Shown one piece after another: positions 9,518-17,565 of a stretch of 64,000 nucleotides of DNA; within the stretch, counting starts at the first letter, position 1; each line of letters begins with the position of its first letter. Both the position numbers and the translations under genes were made by a program. The notes under the pieces are model-generated. The model was given only the letters and a program-made list of their open reading frames with translations. It was not told the origin of the DNA and did no database searches. This DNA comes from Blastocatellia bacterium (GTDB lineage: Bacteria > Acidobacteriota > Blastocatellia > UBA7656), in assembly GCA_035275065.1 (NCBI GenBank), contig DATENM010000153.1, forward strand, positions 1 through 64,000, written 5' to 3'.

Positions 9518-9949
9518 ATGCTCAAGCGATTTACGGTCATGACCATTCTTGTCGCGTTGCTGTCGCTGGCGGTCGCGCCCGACACCTTCGCCTGCCACAG
9601 GCACCGCCGAGCGGTGGCCTATCGCTCGGCTTATTATGGTAACTCGTATTACCGAACGGGCTATTACCCGGCCAGTTATTACCGCACGGGCTACTACAGC
9701 CGCCGGCACTACCGGACGGCGGCTTACCGCACGCCGTACCGTTACAGCGGCGTTGCCGGCACGCGCTATTACGCCGTGCGGCGCGGTCACTCGACGCGCA
9801 ATATGATTTTGACGATTGCCGCGCCGGCGGCGATTGGCGCGGGCCTTGGGGCGGTATTCGGCGGCAAGCGCGGCGCGGGCGTCGGTGCCCTGCTGGGCGG
9901 TGGCGGCGGCGCGGCCTATTACCTGCTCAAGCACCGGCGGCGGTATTAA
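9518..9949 (+). CDS. Tyr/Arg-rich exported protein with glycine zipper
   Basis: The product is 143 aa. ATG 9518 is preceded by CCGGAGG, 7 nt away. Residues 1-26 are a signal peptide ending near TFACH. Residues about 30-85 are a low-complexity Tyr/Arg tract with repeats of SYYRTGYY and HYRTAAYRT. Residues about 100-135 are a Gly/Ala-rich helix pair (AAPAAIGAGLGAVFGG, GAGVGALLGGGGG) typical of glycine-zipper proteins that insert in or coat the outer membrane. No enzyme motif was found. It may be a structural envelope protein. It has its own 5' region after the terminator. Confidence 0.8.
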   Translation: MLKRFTVMTILVALLSLAVAPDTFACHRHRRAVAYRSAYYGNSYYRTGYYPASYYRTGYYSRRHYRTAAYRTPYRYSGVAGTRYYAVRRGHSTRNMILTIAAPAAIGAGLGAVFGGKRGAGVGALLGGGGGAAYYLLKHRRRY

Positions 9950-9958
9950 CGCCCATTG

Positions 9959-10040
9959 GAAGTTGATGAGTGATGAGTAAGGAGAAGGTACGGCGCATAC
10001 GTCTTACCCATCTACTTTTCACTCATCACTCATCACTTCT
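9959..10040. repeat. Inverted repeat with tandem 7-bp arms
   Basis: The left arm (about 9959-9990) reads GAAGTTGATGAGTGATGAGT and the right arm (about 10012-10039) is its near-perfect complement (CACTCATCACTCATCACTTC). The repeated unit in each arm is GATGAGT. The loop is about 20 nt. It lies between two plus-strand genes. The same unit recurs at 31652-31744. Confidence 0.85.
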
Positions 10041-10101
10041 TGTCATTCACATCTGGCGCAGGCTGGCGGGAATGCGCTACTTTATGGCTTAACTTTAAGC
10101 C

Positions 10102-11205
10102 ATGCTGAAAATCATCAATGTCGTTGGCGCGCGCCCGAACTTCATGAAGATCGCCCCGGTGATCGACGAGATGCGCCGCCGCGCCCCGCGCCTCAAGCCG
10201 CTGCTGGTGCATACAGGCCAGCACTACGACGCGGCGATGAGCGACTCATTCTTTGCCGACCTCGACATCCCGCGCCCTGATATGAATCTCGAAGTCGGCT
10301 CCGCCTCGCACGCCGAGCAGACGGCGCGCATCATGCTGGCTTTCGAGCAAGTCTTGATCGCCGAACGGCCCGACTGGATCGTCGTCGTCGGTGATGTGAA
10401 TTCGACGATGGCGACGACGCTCGTCGCCTCCAAGATGGCGGTGCGCGTGGCGCACGTCGAAGCCGGTTTGCGCAGCCGCGACCGAGGCATGCCCGAAGAA
10501 ATCAACCGCCTGGTCACGGATGCGCTCGCCGACCTGTTGCTGACGCCTTCGCGCGACGCCGACGACAACTTGCGGCGCGAAGGCATCGCCCCTGAAAAGA
10601 TTTGCTTTGTCGGCAATGTGATGATTGACACGCTGTTTCGCAGTCTCGAACGAGCGAAGCAATCGACGGTGCTAGACCATTTCAAGGTCCAGCGCGGCGC
10701 CTTCGCGGCCATGACTCTGCACCGCCCCGCGAACGTAGACGACCCGGCAATACTCTCCGGCATTCTCGACGCCCTCGAAGCGATTCAAGAGCGGCTGCCG
10801 ATCATCTTCCCGGCGCACCCGCGCACGTTGTCACGACTTCAAGCCTTTGGCCTCTTAGAGCGCGCCCGCCGCTTACCGGGGCTGACGCTCACCGAGCCGC
10901 TCGGCTACCTCGATTTCTTGCAGCTCTACAGCAACAGCCGGGTGGTGCTGACCGACAGCGGCGGCATACAAGAAGAGACGACGGCGCTCGGTATCCCCTG
11001 CCTGACCCTGCGGCATAACACCGAGCGCCCGGTGACCATTAGCGAAGGCACCAACCGGCTGGTCGGCAACGATCCGCAGGTCATCCGGCGCGAAGCCTTT
11101 GCGGCGCTCGACAACCCGCCGCCGCGCGGGCGCGTGCCAGAGCGATGGGACGGCCATGCGGCGGCCCGCATCGTTGACGCCATCGAAGCCGCAAGCCGCG
11201 CCTGA
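10102..11205 (+). CDS. wecB: UDP-N-acetylglucosamine 2-epimerase (non-hydrolysing)
   Basis: The product is 367 aa, the usual family length. It interconverts UDP-GlcNAc and UDP-ManNAc in the cytosol, supplying ManNAc-type sugars for polysaccharide. Family motifs visible: N-terminal VVGARPNFMKIAP, HTGQHYDAAMS near residue 37, VAHVEAGLRS near 117, MPEEINRLVTD, VMIDTL, the substrate loop TLHRPANVDDP near 205, FPAHPRT, and the C-terminal LTDSGGIQEE plus RHNTERPVT signature. It is the first gene of the polysaccharide locus. The assignment is firm; its exact sugar product in this locus is inferred. Confidence 0.95.
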   Translation: MLKIINVVGARPNFMKIAPVIDEMRRRAPRLKPLLVHTGQHYDAAMSDSFFADLDIPRPDMNLEVGSASHAEQTARIMLAFEQVLIAERPDWIVVVGDVNSTMATTLVASKMAVRVAHVEAGLRSRDRGMPEEINRLVTDALADLLLTPSRDADDNLRREGIAPEKICFVGNVMIDTLFRSLERAKQSTVLDHFKVQRGAFAAMTLHRPANVDDPAILSGILDALEAIQERLPIIFPAHPRTLSRLQAFGLLERARRLPGLTLTEPLGYLDFLQLYSNSRVVLTDSGGIQEETTALGIPCLTLRHNTERPVTISEGTNRLVGNDPQVIRREAFAALDNPPPRGRVPERWDGHAAARIVDAIEAASRA

Positions 11206-11212
11206 CGGGAAA

Positions 11213-11369
11213 GCGGCGCGGCGACGCGGCGACGCGGCGATTGATGAGCAAAAGCGAATCACTTGCGGCCCGGTCAAGATCGCGCACCGCAACCATGACG
11301 ATTAAGCAACCCATCCACAACGATGACTCCGCCGCCGCCTCCCCGCGTCACGGCGTCTCCGCGTCGCTT
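11213..11369. repeat. GACGCGGC-type inverted repeat at the start of the polymerase gene
   Basis: The left arm 11213-11240 holds GCGACGCGGCGACGCGGCGA between wecB and the polymerase gene. The right arm at about 11330-11369 (CCCCGCGTCACGGCGTCTCC followed by GCGTCGCTT) lies inside the first coding part of the polymerase. The arms are imperfect complements with a loop of about 90 nt. It belongs to the same family as 12089-12200 and 22911-23102. Confidence 0.7.
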
Positions 11370-12755
11370 GAAGGGCTGCTTATCTTCTGGTTTGTCGCCT
11401 CGCCCATCGCATCGTTTTACCTGCGCTTCCCGGTTGATAAATCGCTCGTCACCTTCAACCGCGCGGTGATCGTCATTGCGGTCGGGCTGCTGATCGTCAA
11501 AGCACTGACGAACCGACGCGGGCAAGCTGAACAGAGGCCGCGCTTCGCTTTCACGGCGACGAAGTTTGAAATCGCATGGGCGATGGTCGCGCTGATCGCT
11601 TTGGTCAACGCGGCGTTTCTGTCGAATGATTTCCCCTACGGGCTGAAGCTGGCGATTGATACCTTCGGCCTGCCGCTGGTGATCTTTCATCTCGCTCGCT
11701 ATCACTTCGACGCGCGTGGCCGCCACCACATGCTTTGGCTGGCCGCCGCGGCGCTGGCGTGGTGCCTGTTCGCCACCGGCGCTTACGAATTGCTCAGAGG
11801 CGCGAATCTTTTTCAGTACAAAGGCTCGGAACTCGTGCGTGAAGGCGAGCGGCGTGTCAACGGGCCATTCGCCGCCGATTCGTCTTACGCCATCATCTGC
11901 CTGTTGGTCTTCGTGCTGCTTCAGGCCGCGCCGCACCTCTTCCGCTCGAAGCTCGACAAAGTGGCGCGCCTCTTCACCACTGGCGCGCTGATCGCGGCGG
12001 CGGTAGCCGTGCTATTGCCCACGTTCCGCTCGGCGGCCCTGGCGCTGTTGGCCTGCTGGTTGATCGTCCGATTTGCCACTCTGAGGAGTGACGCGGCGAC
12101 GCGGCGACGCGGCGACGCGGCGATGGAAAGACAAAGAGATGGATTGCCGACCTTTGTTTCCCCGCGTCGCCGCGTCGCCGCGTCGCCGCGTCTGTCTTTC
12201 GCGGTGTCTGTGATGGCGTTCTTGCTGCTGGCCGGGCTTGGCAGCGCGGCGCTCGGATGGTTTGCGGCGGGCAAGCGCCTGACGAATCCGCGTAACGTCA
12301 TCGGCAGGCTGGCGACGTGGGAATCAGCGGTAGGTATCACGCTCGACAATCCTGTCGGCGGCGTCGGACTGGCGAATTACCAGTGGGCCTTCGATCAACG
12401 ATATTTCTATAGCGACACCGAGGCCGAGGCCTTGCTCGACACGACGGCGGCTGACAGTCCGCACTCGAATTTGCTGTGGGTCGCGGCAGAGATGGGCGTG
12501 GTCGCGTTTCTGTTGTATGTCATCGCCAATGCCTATCTGTTTCTGATCGGCTGGCGGGCGCTGCGGCGGGCGCAGAGTGGGGGCGCGCGCGCCGCGGCGG
12601 CGGCATTCATCGCTCTGTTTGTCGCTTATTGGCTTCCCGGTTTGACGCTGGCGAGCGGCTATTATTCGGACGTCAATCTCTATTTCTTCTTCTTGATGGG
12701 CCTGCTATCCAACCCCTCATTCACGGCTGATTCACATGAAGTGAGCGCCGCTTGA
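11244..12755 (+). CDS. Wzy/O-antigen ligase-like polysaccharide polymerase
   Basis: The product is about 503 aa, an inner-membrane protein with many hydrophobic segments (for example LEGLLIFWFVASPIASFYL, FEIAWAMVALIALVNAAFL, ALLLPTFRSAALALLACWLIV-like stretches, and C-terminal segments). A long periplasmic loop near residues 345-420 contains NVIGRLATWESAVGI and NPVGGVGLANYQW, with SPHSNLLWVAAEMG after it; this is the Wzy/ligase (Wzy_C) pattern. It probably polymerises repeat units. ATG 11244 or ATG 11295 could be the start; neither has a good ribosome binding site. Two palindromic elements invade the frame: one at the N-terminus and one adding about 38 residues (about 282-319, Arg/Ala-rich) between membrane segments. 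Confidence 0.85.
   Translation: MSKSESLAARSRSRTATMTIKQPIHNDDSAAASPRHGVSASLEGLLIFWFVASPIASFYLRFPVDKSLVTFNRAVIVIAVGLLIVKALTNRRGQAEQRPRFAFTATKFEIAWAMVALIALVNAAFLSNDFPYGLKLAIDTFGLPLVIFHLARYHFDARGRHHMLWLAAAALAWCLFATGAYELLRGANLFQYKGSELVREGERRVNGPFAADSSYAIICLLVFVLLQAAPHLFRSKLDKVARLFTTGALIAAAVAVLLPTFRSAALALLACWLIVRFATLRSDAATRRRGDAAMERQRDGLPTFVSPRRRVAASPRLSFAVSVMAFLLLAGLGSAALGWFAAGKRLTNPRNVIGRLATWESAVGITLDNPVGGVGLANYQWAFDQRYFYSDTEAEALLDTTAADSPHSNLLWVAAEMGVVAFLLYVIANAYLFLIGWRALRRAQSGGARAAAAAFIALFVAYWLPGLTLASGYYSDVNLYFFFLMGLLSNPSFTADSHEVSAA
12089..12200. repeat. In-frame palindromic element inside the polymerase gene
   Basis: The left arm 12089-12132 contains four tandem copies of GACGCGGC and ends ATGGAAAGAC. 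The right arm 12160-12200 contains the complementary (CCGCGTCG) copies and ends GTCTGTCTTTC. The loop is about 27 nt. The element is read through in frame, giving an Arg/Ala-rich segment (SDAATRRRGDAAMERQ.. and ..SPRRRVAASPRLS) between two membrane segments. Confidence 0.85.
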
Positions 12756-12768
12756 GCAGCCGGCCGGG

Positions 12769-13008
12769 TTAAATCGTATAGGGATGGCGCTTGGCGTAGC
12801 TGTACGCCGTGTAAGCCGAAACCAGGTGGCAGACCCAGCCGAACCAGCCGCCGGTGCCCAACCAGATGCCCGGCGTGATAATCAGCCAGAAGATGCCGCG
12901 TAAAATCTTGCCGTTATAAATCTGCCCGACGCCGGGAATGAAGAAGCTCAACACCGCGGCGATGCCCGGATTTCTCATCTCACCTGGTCTTAGAATGATA
13001 TGGCTCAT
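12769..13008 (-). CDS. TM2-like small membrane protein
   Basis: The product is 79 aa. ATG 13008 is preceded by GGGAAGGG; the longer upstream frame is not needed. The sequence NPGIAAVLSFFIPGVGQIY followed by NGKILRGIFWLIITPGIWLG and a second hydrophobic segment is the TM2/GVGQxYNG pattern: two TM helices joined by a tight turn. Members are small integral membrane proteins of unclear role. It is transcribed against the surrounding polysaccharide genes and ends 14 nt from the polymerase stop, convergent with it. Confidence 0.8.
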   Translation of the reverse strand: MSHIILRPGEMRNPGIAAVLSFFIPGVGQIYNGKILRGIFWLIITPGIWLGTGGWFGWVCHLVSAYTAYSYAKRHPYTI

Positions 13009-13083
13009 ATTTCCCTTCCCGTCAGCTATACGATTGGCGACAGAGTGAAAGTTCAACGCTAACCGCGGACAAATGACGCCGGC

Positions 13084-13092
13084 TGTTATAAT
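13084..13092 (+). promoter_or_regulatory. Extended -10 promoter for the ECF sigma operon
   Basis: TGTTATAAT at 13084-13092 is a perfect TATAAT with the extended TGn element. No good -35 box lies 16-18 nt upstream, which extended -10 promoters tolerate. Transcription would begin near 13099, about 30 nt before the sigma factor ATG. Consensus from proteobacterial housekeeping sigma; not tested in this lineage. Confidence 0.5.
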
Positions 13093-13130
13093 TTCTGCAC
13101 TCGACAGCCGCCGGGCGTGCGTACTAAGGC

Positions 13131-13712
13131 ATGGTGGGGTGGGAAGGGACGACAACATTGGAAGAGGCGACGGAAGCCCGTATCGAACAGGCGCTGGCAC
13201 GCTCGGCGGCGGGCGATCAGTTGGCCTTCGCGGAGATTGTGCGCCAGCATCAAGGCATGGTTTTCAGCCTTGCCTATCACTTTCTACGTGACCGGTGGCT
13301 GGCAGAGGAGTTGGCTCAAGAAGTGTTCCTGAACCTCCACCAGAACCTCTCTGCCATACAGTCGTCGGCCCACCTCACGTTCTGGCTGCGCAAGGTCACG
13401 GCGCACCGCTCGATTGACCAGACGCGCCGCCAGAAAGTGCGCCCGCAGGTGAGCCTCGACGATGTGCCGGAGCCGGCGGCGCCACACGTGGAAGAGGATT
13501 TCATGTTGTCGGAAACCTTGCGGCGGCTGGTCGAGACGCTGCCCGACAAGGCGCGTATGGTCGTGGTGCTGCGCTATCAGGAAGATTTGCAACCGGCAGA
13601 GATCGCTGAAGTGCTGGACATGCCGGTCAACACGGTGAAGAGTCACTTGCGGCGCTCGCTGGCGCTGCTGCGCGACAAGCTGAGCCGCTCGGTCGGCGAG
13701 GCGAGGACCTAA
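13131..13712 (+). CDS. ECF-type RNA polymerase sigma factor
   Basis: The product is 193 aa, the usual ECF length. Region 2 spans about residues 30-98 (AFAEIVRQHQGMVFSLAYHF, AEELAQEVFLNLHQNL, then FWLRKVTAHRSIDQTRR). Region 4 spans about 130-183 (LPDKARMVVVLRYQEDLQPA, then EIAEVLDMPVNTVKSHLRR, a clear helix-turn-helix). It directs RNA polymerase to a small regulon. It is the first gene of a tight operon: a TM protein resembling an anti-sigma factor follows 30 nt downstream, then two exported proteins. Confidence 0.93.
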   Translation: MVGWEGTTTLEEATEARIEQALARSAAGDQLAFAEIVRQHQGMVFSLAYHFLRDRWLAEELAQEVFLNLHQNLSAIQSSAHLTFWLRKVTAHRSIDQTRRQKVRPQVSLDDVPEPAAPHVEEDFMLSETLRRLVETLPDKARMVVVLRYQEDLQPAEIAEVLDMPVNTVKSHLRRSLALLRDKLSRSVGEART

Positions 13713-13742
13713 GCCGCGCCCGAAAATTGGAGAAGTCGAACC

Positions 13743-14309
13743 ATGAGCCGTCTTGATGAAGAATTGAAAGTCGCTTTTCAGCGCCGCGAGCCATCGCCGG
13801 ATTTTGCGGCGCGCGTGCTGGCACGTCTCGACGAAGCGCCCGTAATGCTTGCGCCGCCGAGCCTATGGCAACGCCTCGCGGGCCTGTTCGCCCTGCCTGC
13901 CTGGCGCTTTGCCGCCGTCGGCGCGATGGCCGTGCTGTTGGTCGCCGTCGGCGTCATCGTGTGGCGCGCGCCGCGCACGACGGACACCGGACTGGGCGCA
14001 GCGTCGGCCGCCGCCGTAGACAAGCCCGGATCAAGCTCGCCTGGGGTTGGCTCACAGATCGCCACAAATTCAACGGCCACAAATGTAGTGGCTGCGCCGA
14101 GCGCGCCGCCGCGCGCCGCTAGCCGCATACCGATTCATCATCACCCGGCGGTCGTCGCTAAACACGCGCCGAGCGCCGAAGCTGAAGCCGCAAAAGAGAA
14201 AGTTCTGTTCGCGCTGCAAATCACCAGCGAAACGCTCAACGAGGTGCAGCGCGTCATCTCGGATGACCAGCCGCCCACCGAGAAACCAGAGCCGGTGCAG
14301 AATCGCTGA
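13743..14309 (+). CDS. Putative membrane anti-sigma factor
   Basis: The product is 188 aa. ATG 13743 is preceded by a weak GGAGAAG. The cytosolic N-terminus (about 1-52) begins MSRLDEELKVAFQRREPSPD and is helical. One TM helix spans about 54-74 (WRFAAVGAMAVLLVAVGVIVW). The periplasmic part is Ala/Ser/Pro-rich low complexity with a short charged C-terminus. There is no HxxxCxxC zinc motif, so it is not a ZAS-type anti-sigma factor. The call rests on topology and position directly after the sigma gene. Confidence 0.65.
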   Translation: MSRLDEELKVAFQRREPSPDFAARVLARLDEAPVMLAPPSLWQRLAGLFALPAWRFAAVGAMAVLLVAVGVIVWRAPRTTDTGLGAASAAAVDKPGSSSPGVGSQIATNSTATNVVAAPSAPPRAASRIPIHHHPAVVAKHAPSAEAEAAKEKVLFALQITSETLNEVQRVISDDQPPTEKPEPVQNR

Positions 14310-14343
14310 TGGGGGTTCACTATTCATCTCACGAGAGGACGTT

Positions 14344-14982
14344 ATGAAACTGCTAACTACATCCTTCAGGAAAATCATGCTCGCTGGCCTGCTGCTGGCG
14401 GCCCTGGCGGCGAGCGCCGGCGCGCAGGACGCGCGCATCCAGATGAGCCAGCTCGACCGCTTCAACGACATGGCCGATAAGATCATCTCCATAGACGTCG
14501 GCGAATCGCTGATTAACCTCGCCAAGTCGGCGCTCAACCCGAAGCGCTCGGTCAACGAGGCGAAGATCATCGACATCCTGACCGGCTTGAAAGGCGTTTA
14601 CGTCAAGCGCTTCGAGTTCGACAAAGATGGCGCTTATACGGCAGCCGACGTTGACTATATTCGCTCGCAGTTCAACGGCCCCGGCTGGGAGCATATCGCC
14701 AACGTGCGCAGCAAACGCGAAGGCAACTATGACGTGGTGATGATGTACGAAGGCAGCATCATCAAGGGCCTGGGGGTGCTGGCCGCCGAGCCGCGCGCCC
14801 TCACCGTGGTCAACGTCATCGGCGCCATTGACCTGGCCAAGCTGCGCGACCTCGAAGGCAACTTCGGCATCCCGAAGTTCGGGCTTGAGCAGATGCCCGG
14901 CGTCACCGTGCAGGACAACCACAAGGACAAGCCGCGCGACGAGCAGAAGAAGCCCCAGGACGAACCCAAGAAGCCGCAGTAG
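14344..14982 (+). CDS. DUF4252 exported protein
   Basis: The product is 212 aa. ATG 14344 is preceded by GAGAGGACG. A signal peptide (MKLLTTSFRKIMLAG..ASAGAQD) precedes the mature domain, which has DKIISIDVGESLINLAKSAL, LKGVYVKRFEFDKDG and a C-terminal Lys/Pro/Asp-rich tail (KDKPRDEQKKPQDE). These match the DUF4252 pattern, often encoded behind ECF sigma/anti-sigma pairs. Function is unknown; it is likely periplasmic or a target of the sigma factor. Confidence 0.8.
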   Translation: MKLLTTSFRKIMLAGLLLAALAASAGAQDARIQMSQLDRFNDMADKIISIDVGESLINLAKSALNPKRSVNEAKIIDILTGLKGVYVKRFEFDKDGAYTAADVDYIRSQFNGPGWEHIANVRSKREGNYDVVMMYEGSIIKGLGVLAAEPRALTVVNVIGAIDLAKLRDLEGNFGIPKFGLEQMPGVTVQDNHKDKPRDEQKKPQDEPKKPQ

Positions 14983-15001
14983 CGGCAGCGGAGCAAACGC
15001 C

Positions 15002-15658
15002 ATGATGAAACGACTGCCCCATCGAATCGCTGCCGCAGGGCTGGCGCTGGCGTTACTGGCCGGCGTCGCCCTGGCCGACGACAAGAGCTACAGCCAGGTC
15101 GTCAAGCATATCAAAACCAATTACCGCGCCAAGCAACAAGGCTTCTTCGGCATGATGATGCTGGCGCGCTTTGCCGTGAAGCTGATCAAGCCGGCGGGGG
15201 TTAAGAACTTCAAGGTGACCCTGCTGCGCGACCTCGACTACACGGGCGGCCCGTCGCCTGAGAGCAAAGAATTCCATGCCTACTTGCGTGACAAGATCAC
15301 GCCCGAATGGACGCCGCTTATGACTTACAGCGCGCCGCGCGAGCGCCAGTGGACTTACGTTTTCACGACGCCGGAGAAGGAAGACATCAAGCTGCTGGTC
15401 GTCACCGTGCAGAAGCAGGATGCCGTCGTCGTGCAGACGAAGTTCAGCCCGGCCCGTCTCGCCGAGTTTATGAATAACCCACAGATCATGGGCATCTCGC
15501 TCAAGGACGACAACAGCCAGCGGCAGCCGTCGGCCCACACGAATGCCGACTCGACTGCCGGCCCGAGGGTCGCCTCGGATCCCGACGCGAACAGCGCATC
15601 GATCCTCTCGCTTGTTCCAGGCGACATGACGCGGCTCTGCTTGATCGGCATGCATTAG
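15002..15658 (+). CDS. Exported protein of the ECF operon, DUF4252-like
   Basis: The product is 218 aa (ATG 15002; a second ATG follows at once). Signal peptide residues 1-25 (..GLALALLAGVALADD). The mature part has helical SQVVKHIKTNYRAKQQGFFG and then KPAGVKNFKVTLLRDLDY, which resembles DUF4252 in layout, followed by strands (WTYVFTTPEKEDIKLLVVTV). The last 50 residues are Asp/Asn/Ser-rich. It starts 19 nt after the DUF4252 gene, so it is in the same operon. No catalytic motif. Confidence 0.75.
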   Translation: MMKRLPHRIAAAGLALALLAGVALADDKSYSQVVKHIKTNYRAKQQGFFGMMMLARFAVKLIKPAGVKNFKVTLLRDLDYTGGPSPESKEFHAYLRDKITPEWTPLMTYSAPRERQWTYVFTTPEKEDIKLLVVTVQKQDAVVVQTKFSPARLAEFMNNPQIMGISLKDDNSQRQPSAHTNADSTAGPRVASDPDANSASILSLVPGDMTRLCLIGMH

Positions 15659-15682
15659 AGCCGTTTTCGATTGGGTTTGCCA

Positions 15683-15711
15683 TGTAGCGCAAGCTGTTAG
15701 CTTGCGCTACA
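15683..15711. repeat. Perfect 12-bp stem palindrome (TGTAGCGCAAGC type)
   Basis: TGTAGCGCAAGC (15683-15694), a 5-nt loop, and GCTTGCGCTACA (15700-15711). No T-tract follows, so it is not a canonical terminator. The arm start TGTAGCGCAAG is shared with the longer palindrome at 45928-45987. Confidence 0.85.
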
Positions 15712-15738
15712 CCCGATTGCAAATCGCTCTAATCCCCG

Positions 15739-15810
15739 CCACGAAGGCGCGAAGGCGCACAAAGAGTCACCAGGCCCTTTGTGCGCCTTCGCGCCTTCGC
15801 GATTTTGTGG
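15739..15810. repeat. GAAGGCGC inverted repeat
   Basis: The left arm 15739-15764 (CCACGAAGGCGCGAAGGCGC, then ACAAAG) and the right arm 15777-15810 are near-perfect complements. The right arm carries a 7-nt extra near its outer end. Each arm holds two tandem GAAGGCGC units. The loop is 12 nt. Confidence 0.85.
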
Positions 15811-15962
15811 CCGGCTTCCCTGCCTGGGCCATTTGCAATCCTCCCGCCGCAAATCCGAATCTATGGAAATCCGGTCAAATTGCCAATATCCCTAGAGGTG
15901 AGCGCATGCGCGGGCCACGCCTGCCGTCAACGCTCCGACTTTGTTGCTAGCGAGAGGCAAGG

Positions 15963-17546
15963 ATGGGAAGCTTCAGACCGCGCACCTTAACCGACCTGTT
16001 CGACATCCTGCGGCGGCGGGCGATGCTGATCGCCTTCGTCACGATCATCGTCCTGATGGCGGCTTTTATCGTCGTCATAAACGTGCCGCACCTGTACGAA
16101 TCGCGCACCCGCATCGTGGTCTCCGGGCAGATTTATGATCGCCAGGCCAACAGCGCGCAGATTGCCGCGGTCACCGAACAGATCACCAGCCGCGCCAATC
16201 TCGAAGGCTTGATTAACCGCTACCAGCTTTTCGCGCCGGTCAGCAACATGGATCGCGCCACCGCCGATCTGGCCAACACCATCAAGCTCGAAACCAAGTA
16301 CCGCAGCGACTCGACAGGCTTCCCGGAATCGTTCACGCTCGCCTTCCGCGACCCGAACCCGAAAATCGCGCAGCAAGTCGTCACCGACCTGCTCGGCATC
16401 TTCAACCAGGCGAACGCCACGCTTGAGCATCAGGCCACCGAAGAGGCGCGCGGGCTGCGGGCTGAGATTGCCGACATCGAAGCGCAACTGGCGCAGAATC
16501 ACAACAGCCGCGCCGCCCATGCGGCATCGGCTTCGGCGGCCAGCCGCGCCGCCGGCTACGCCGAGCGCGCGCGCTCCGAGCGCAACGCCATTGCTTCTTC
16601 CCTCGAACAACTGCGCGACCGCCAGTACGCCTTGCAGCAGCAGATCGCCAATCAGAAGAAGGCCGTCGTGCAGCAGCAAGAGATTGTCCGCAGCGCCGTG
16701 CCTGCCGATGACCGCACCGCCAATTCGATGGGGACACTGCTCAAGCGCAAGGCCGACCTGCAAGCGCAGATCAAGCAGTACCAGGAGCAATACACCGACA
16801 AGTATCCGAAGCTTGCCGCGGCTCGCGAACAACTCGCCGAAGTCGAGCAGCGCATCCAGGAAGCGCGCGCCAACGGCGAAGGCGCCCGCGCCACCCAGGC
16901 TTCGCCCGAAGCGCAACAGCTTCGCCAGATGCAGATCGAGCTGGCGCGCATGGAGACCGACCTGGAGGTCGTCGAGCGCGAGATCAATCGCAAGCAGCAG
17001 GTCGCCGCAAGCGTCGGCGGCGTGCCGGCGGTCGCCGCGCCGGTCGTATCGTCTGCGCCCTCGGTCGGCGGCAGCTATAGCGCCCCCGGCGATTTCACCG
17101 CCGATGGCTTGAAGGAACGCTATACGCAATTGCTCAAGCGCCAGGAAGCCCTGAGCGTTTTTCAACCGTCGCCCGCCGGCCCGGCCACGCCCTTCTTCCA
17201 GATCGTTGACGAGCCGAACCTGCCGCAGCAGCCCGCCGCGCCGATGCGCAGCAAGCTCATGCTATTCGCCCTGGCAATGGCTCTGGGAGCCGCTTTGATT
17301 GCCGCCGTGATCGTCGAGCTGCCGCGCCTGACGCGCATCAACGACGAGCGCGACATTAAATACTTTCTCGGCGTGCCGGTCGTCGCCCAGCTTGCCGAAA
17401 GCTACACCGCCGACGAGCGCCGCCGCGCCGCGCGACAACAGTTCGTGCGCCGCCTGCGCTTCCTGCTGGTCGGCGCGGCCATGGTCCCTGCCCTCGCTTT
17501 TGTATTGAATTTCACGCACATCTTCAACATACTCGGCAGCAAGTAA
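15963..17546 (+). CDS. Wzz/GNVR-type polysaccharide chain-length protein
   Basis: The product is 527 aa in the inner membrane. TM1 is near residues 18-40 (MLIAFVTIIVLMAAFIVVI) just after LTDLFDILRRR, the Wzz signature. A large periplasmic part with heptad-rich coiled coil follows (about 155-360; EIADIEAQLAQ, LEQLRDRQYALQQQIANQKK, ARMETDLEVVEREINRKQQ). TM2 is near 425-447 (LMLFALAMALGAALIAAVIV), with a third hydrophobic segment near 499-517. It has no kinase domain of its own; the BY-kinase-like gene starts 19 nt later. It likely controls chain length and acts as membrane adaptor for that partner. Confidence 0.9.
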   Translation: MGSFRPRTLTDLFDILRRRAMLIAFVTIIVLMAAFIVVINVPHLYESRTRIVVSGQIYDRQANSAQIAAVTEQITSRANLEGLINRYQLFAPVSNMDRATADLANTIKLETKYRSDSTGFPESFTLAFRDPNPKIAQQVVTDLLGIFNQANATLEHQATEEARGLRAEIADIEAQLAQNHNSRAAHAASASAASRAAGYAERARSERNAIASSLEQLRDRQYALQQQIANQKKAVVQQQEIVRSAVPADDRTANSMGTLLKRKADLQAQIKQYQEQYTDKYPKLAAAREQLAEVEQRIQEARANGEGARATQASPEAQQLRQMQIELARMETDLEVVEREINRKQQVAASVGGVPAVAAPVVSSAPSVGGSYSAPGDFTADGLKERYTQLLKRQEALSVFQPSPAGPATPFFQIVDEPNLPQQPAAPMRSKLMLFALAMALGAALIAAVIVELPRLTRINDERDIKYFLGVPVVAQLAESYTADERRRAARQQFVRRLRFLLVGAAMVPALAFVLNFTHIFNILGSK

Positions 17547-17565
17547 GGAGCAAAAGGTAGAGGCG

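Larger units (their letters stand above)
15659..15962. other. 304-bp intergenic stretch holding two palindromes
   Basis: Contains no gene. It holds the two inverted repeats listed separately (15683-15711 and 15739-15810) and ends with GAGAGGCAAGG just before the Wzz-like gene, which can act as its ribosome binding site. The ECF operon probably ends in this region and the next polysaccharide transcript starts here. Confidence 0.6.
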
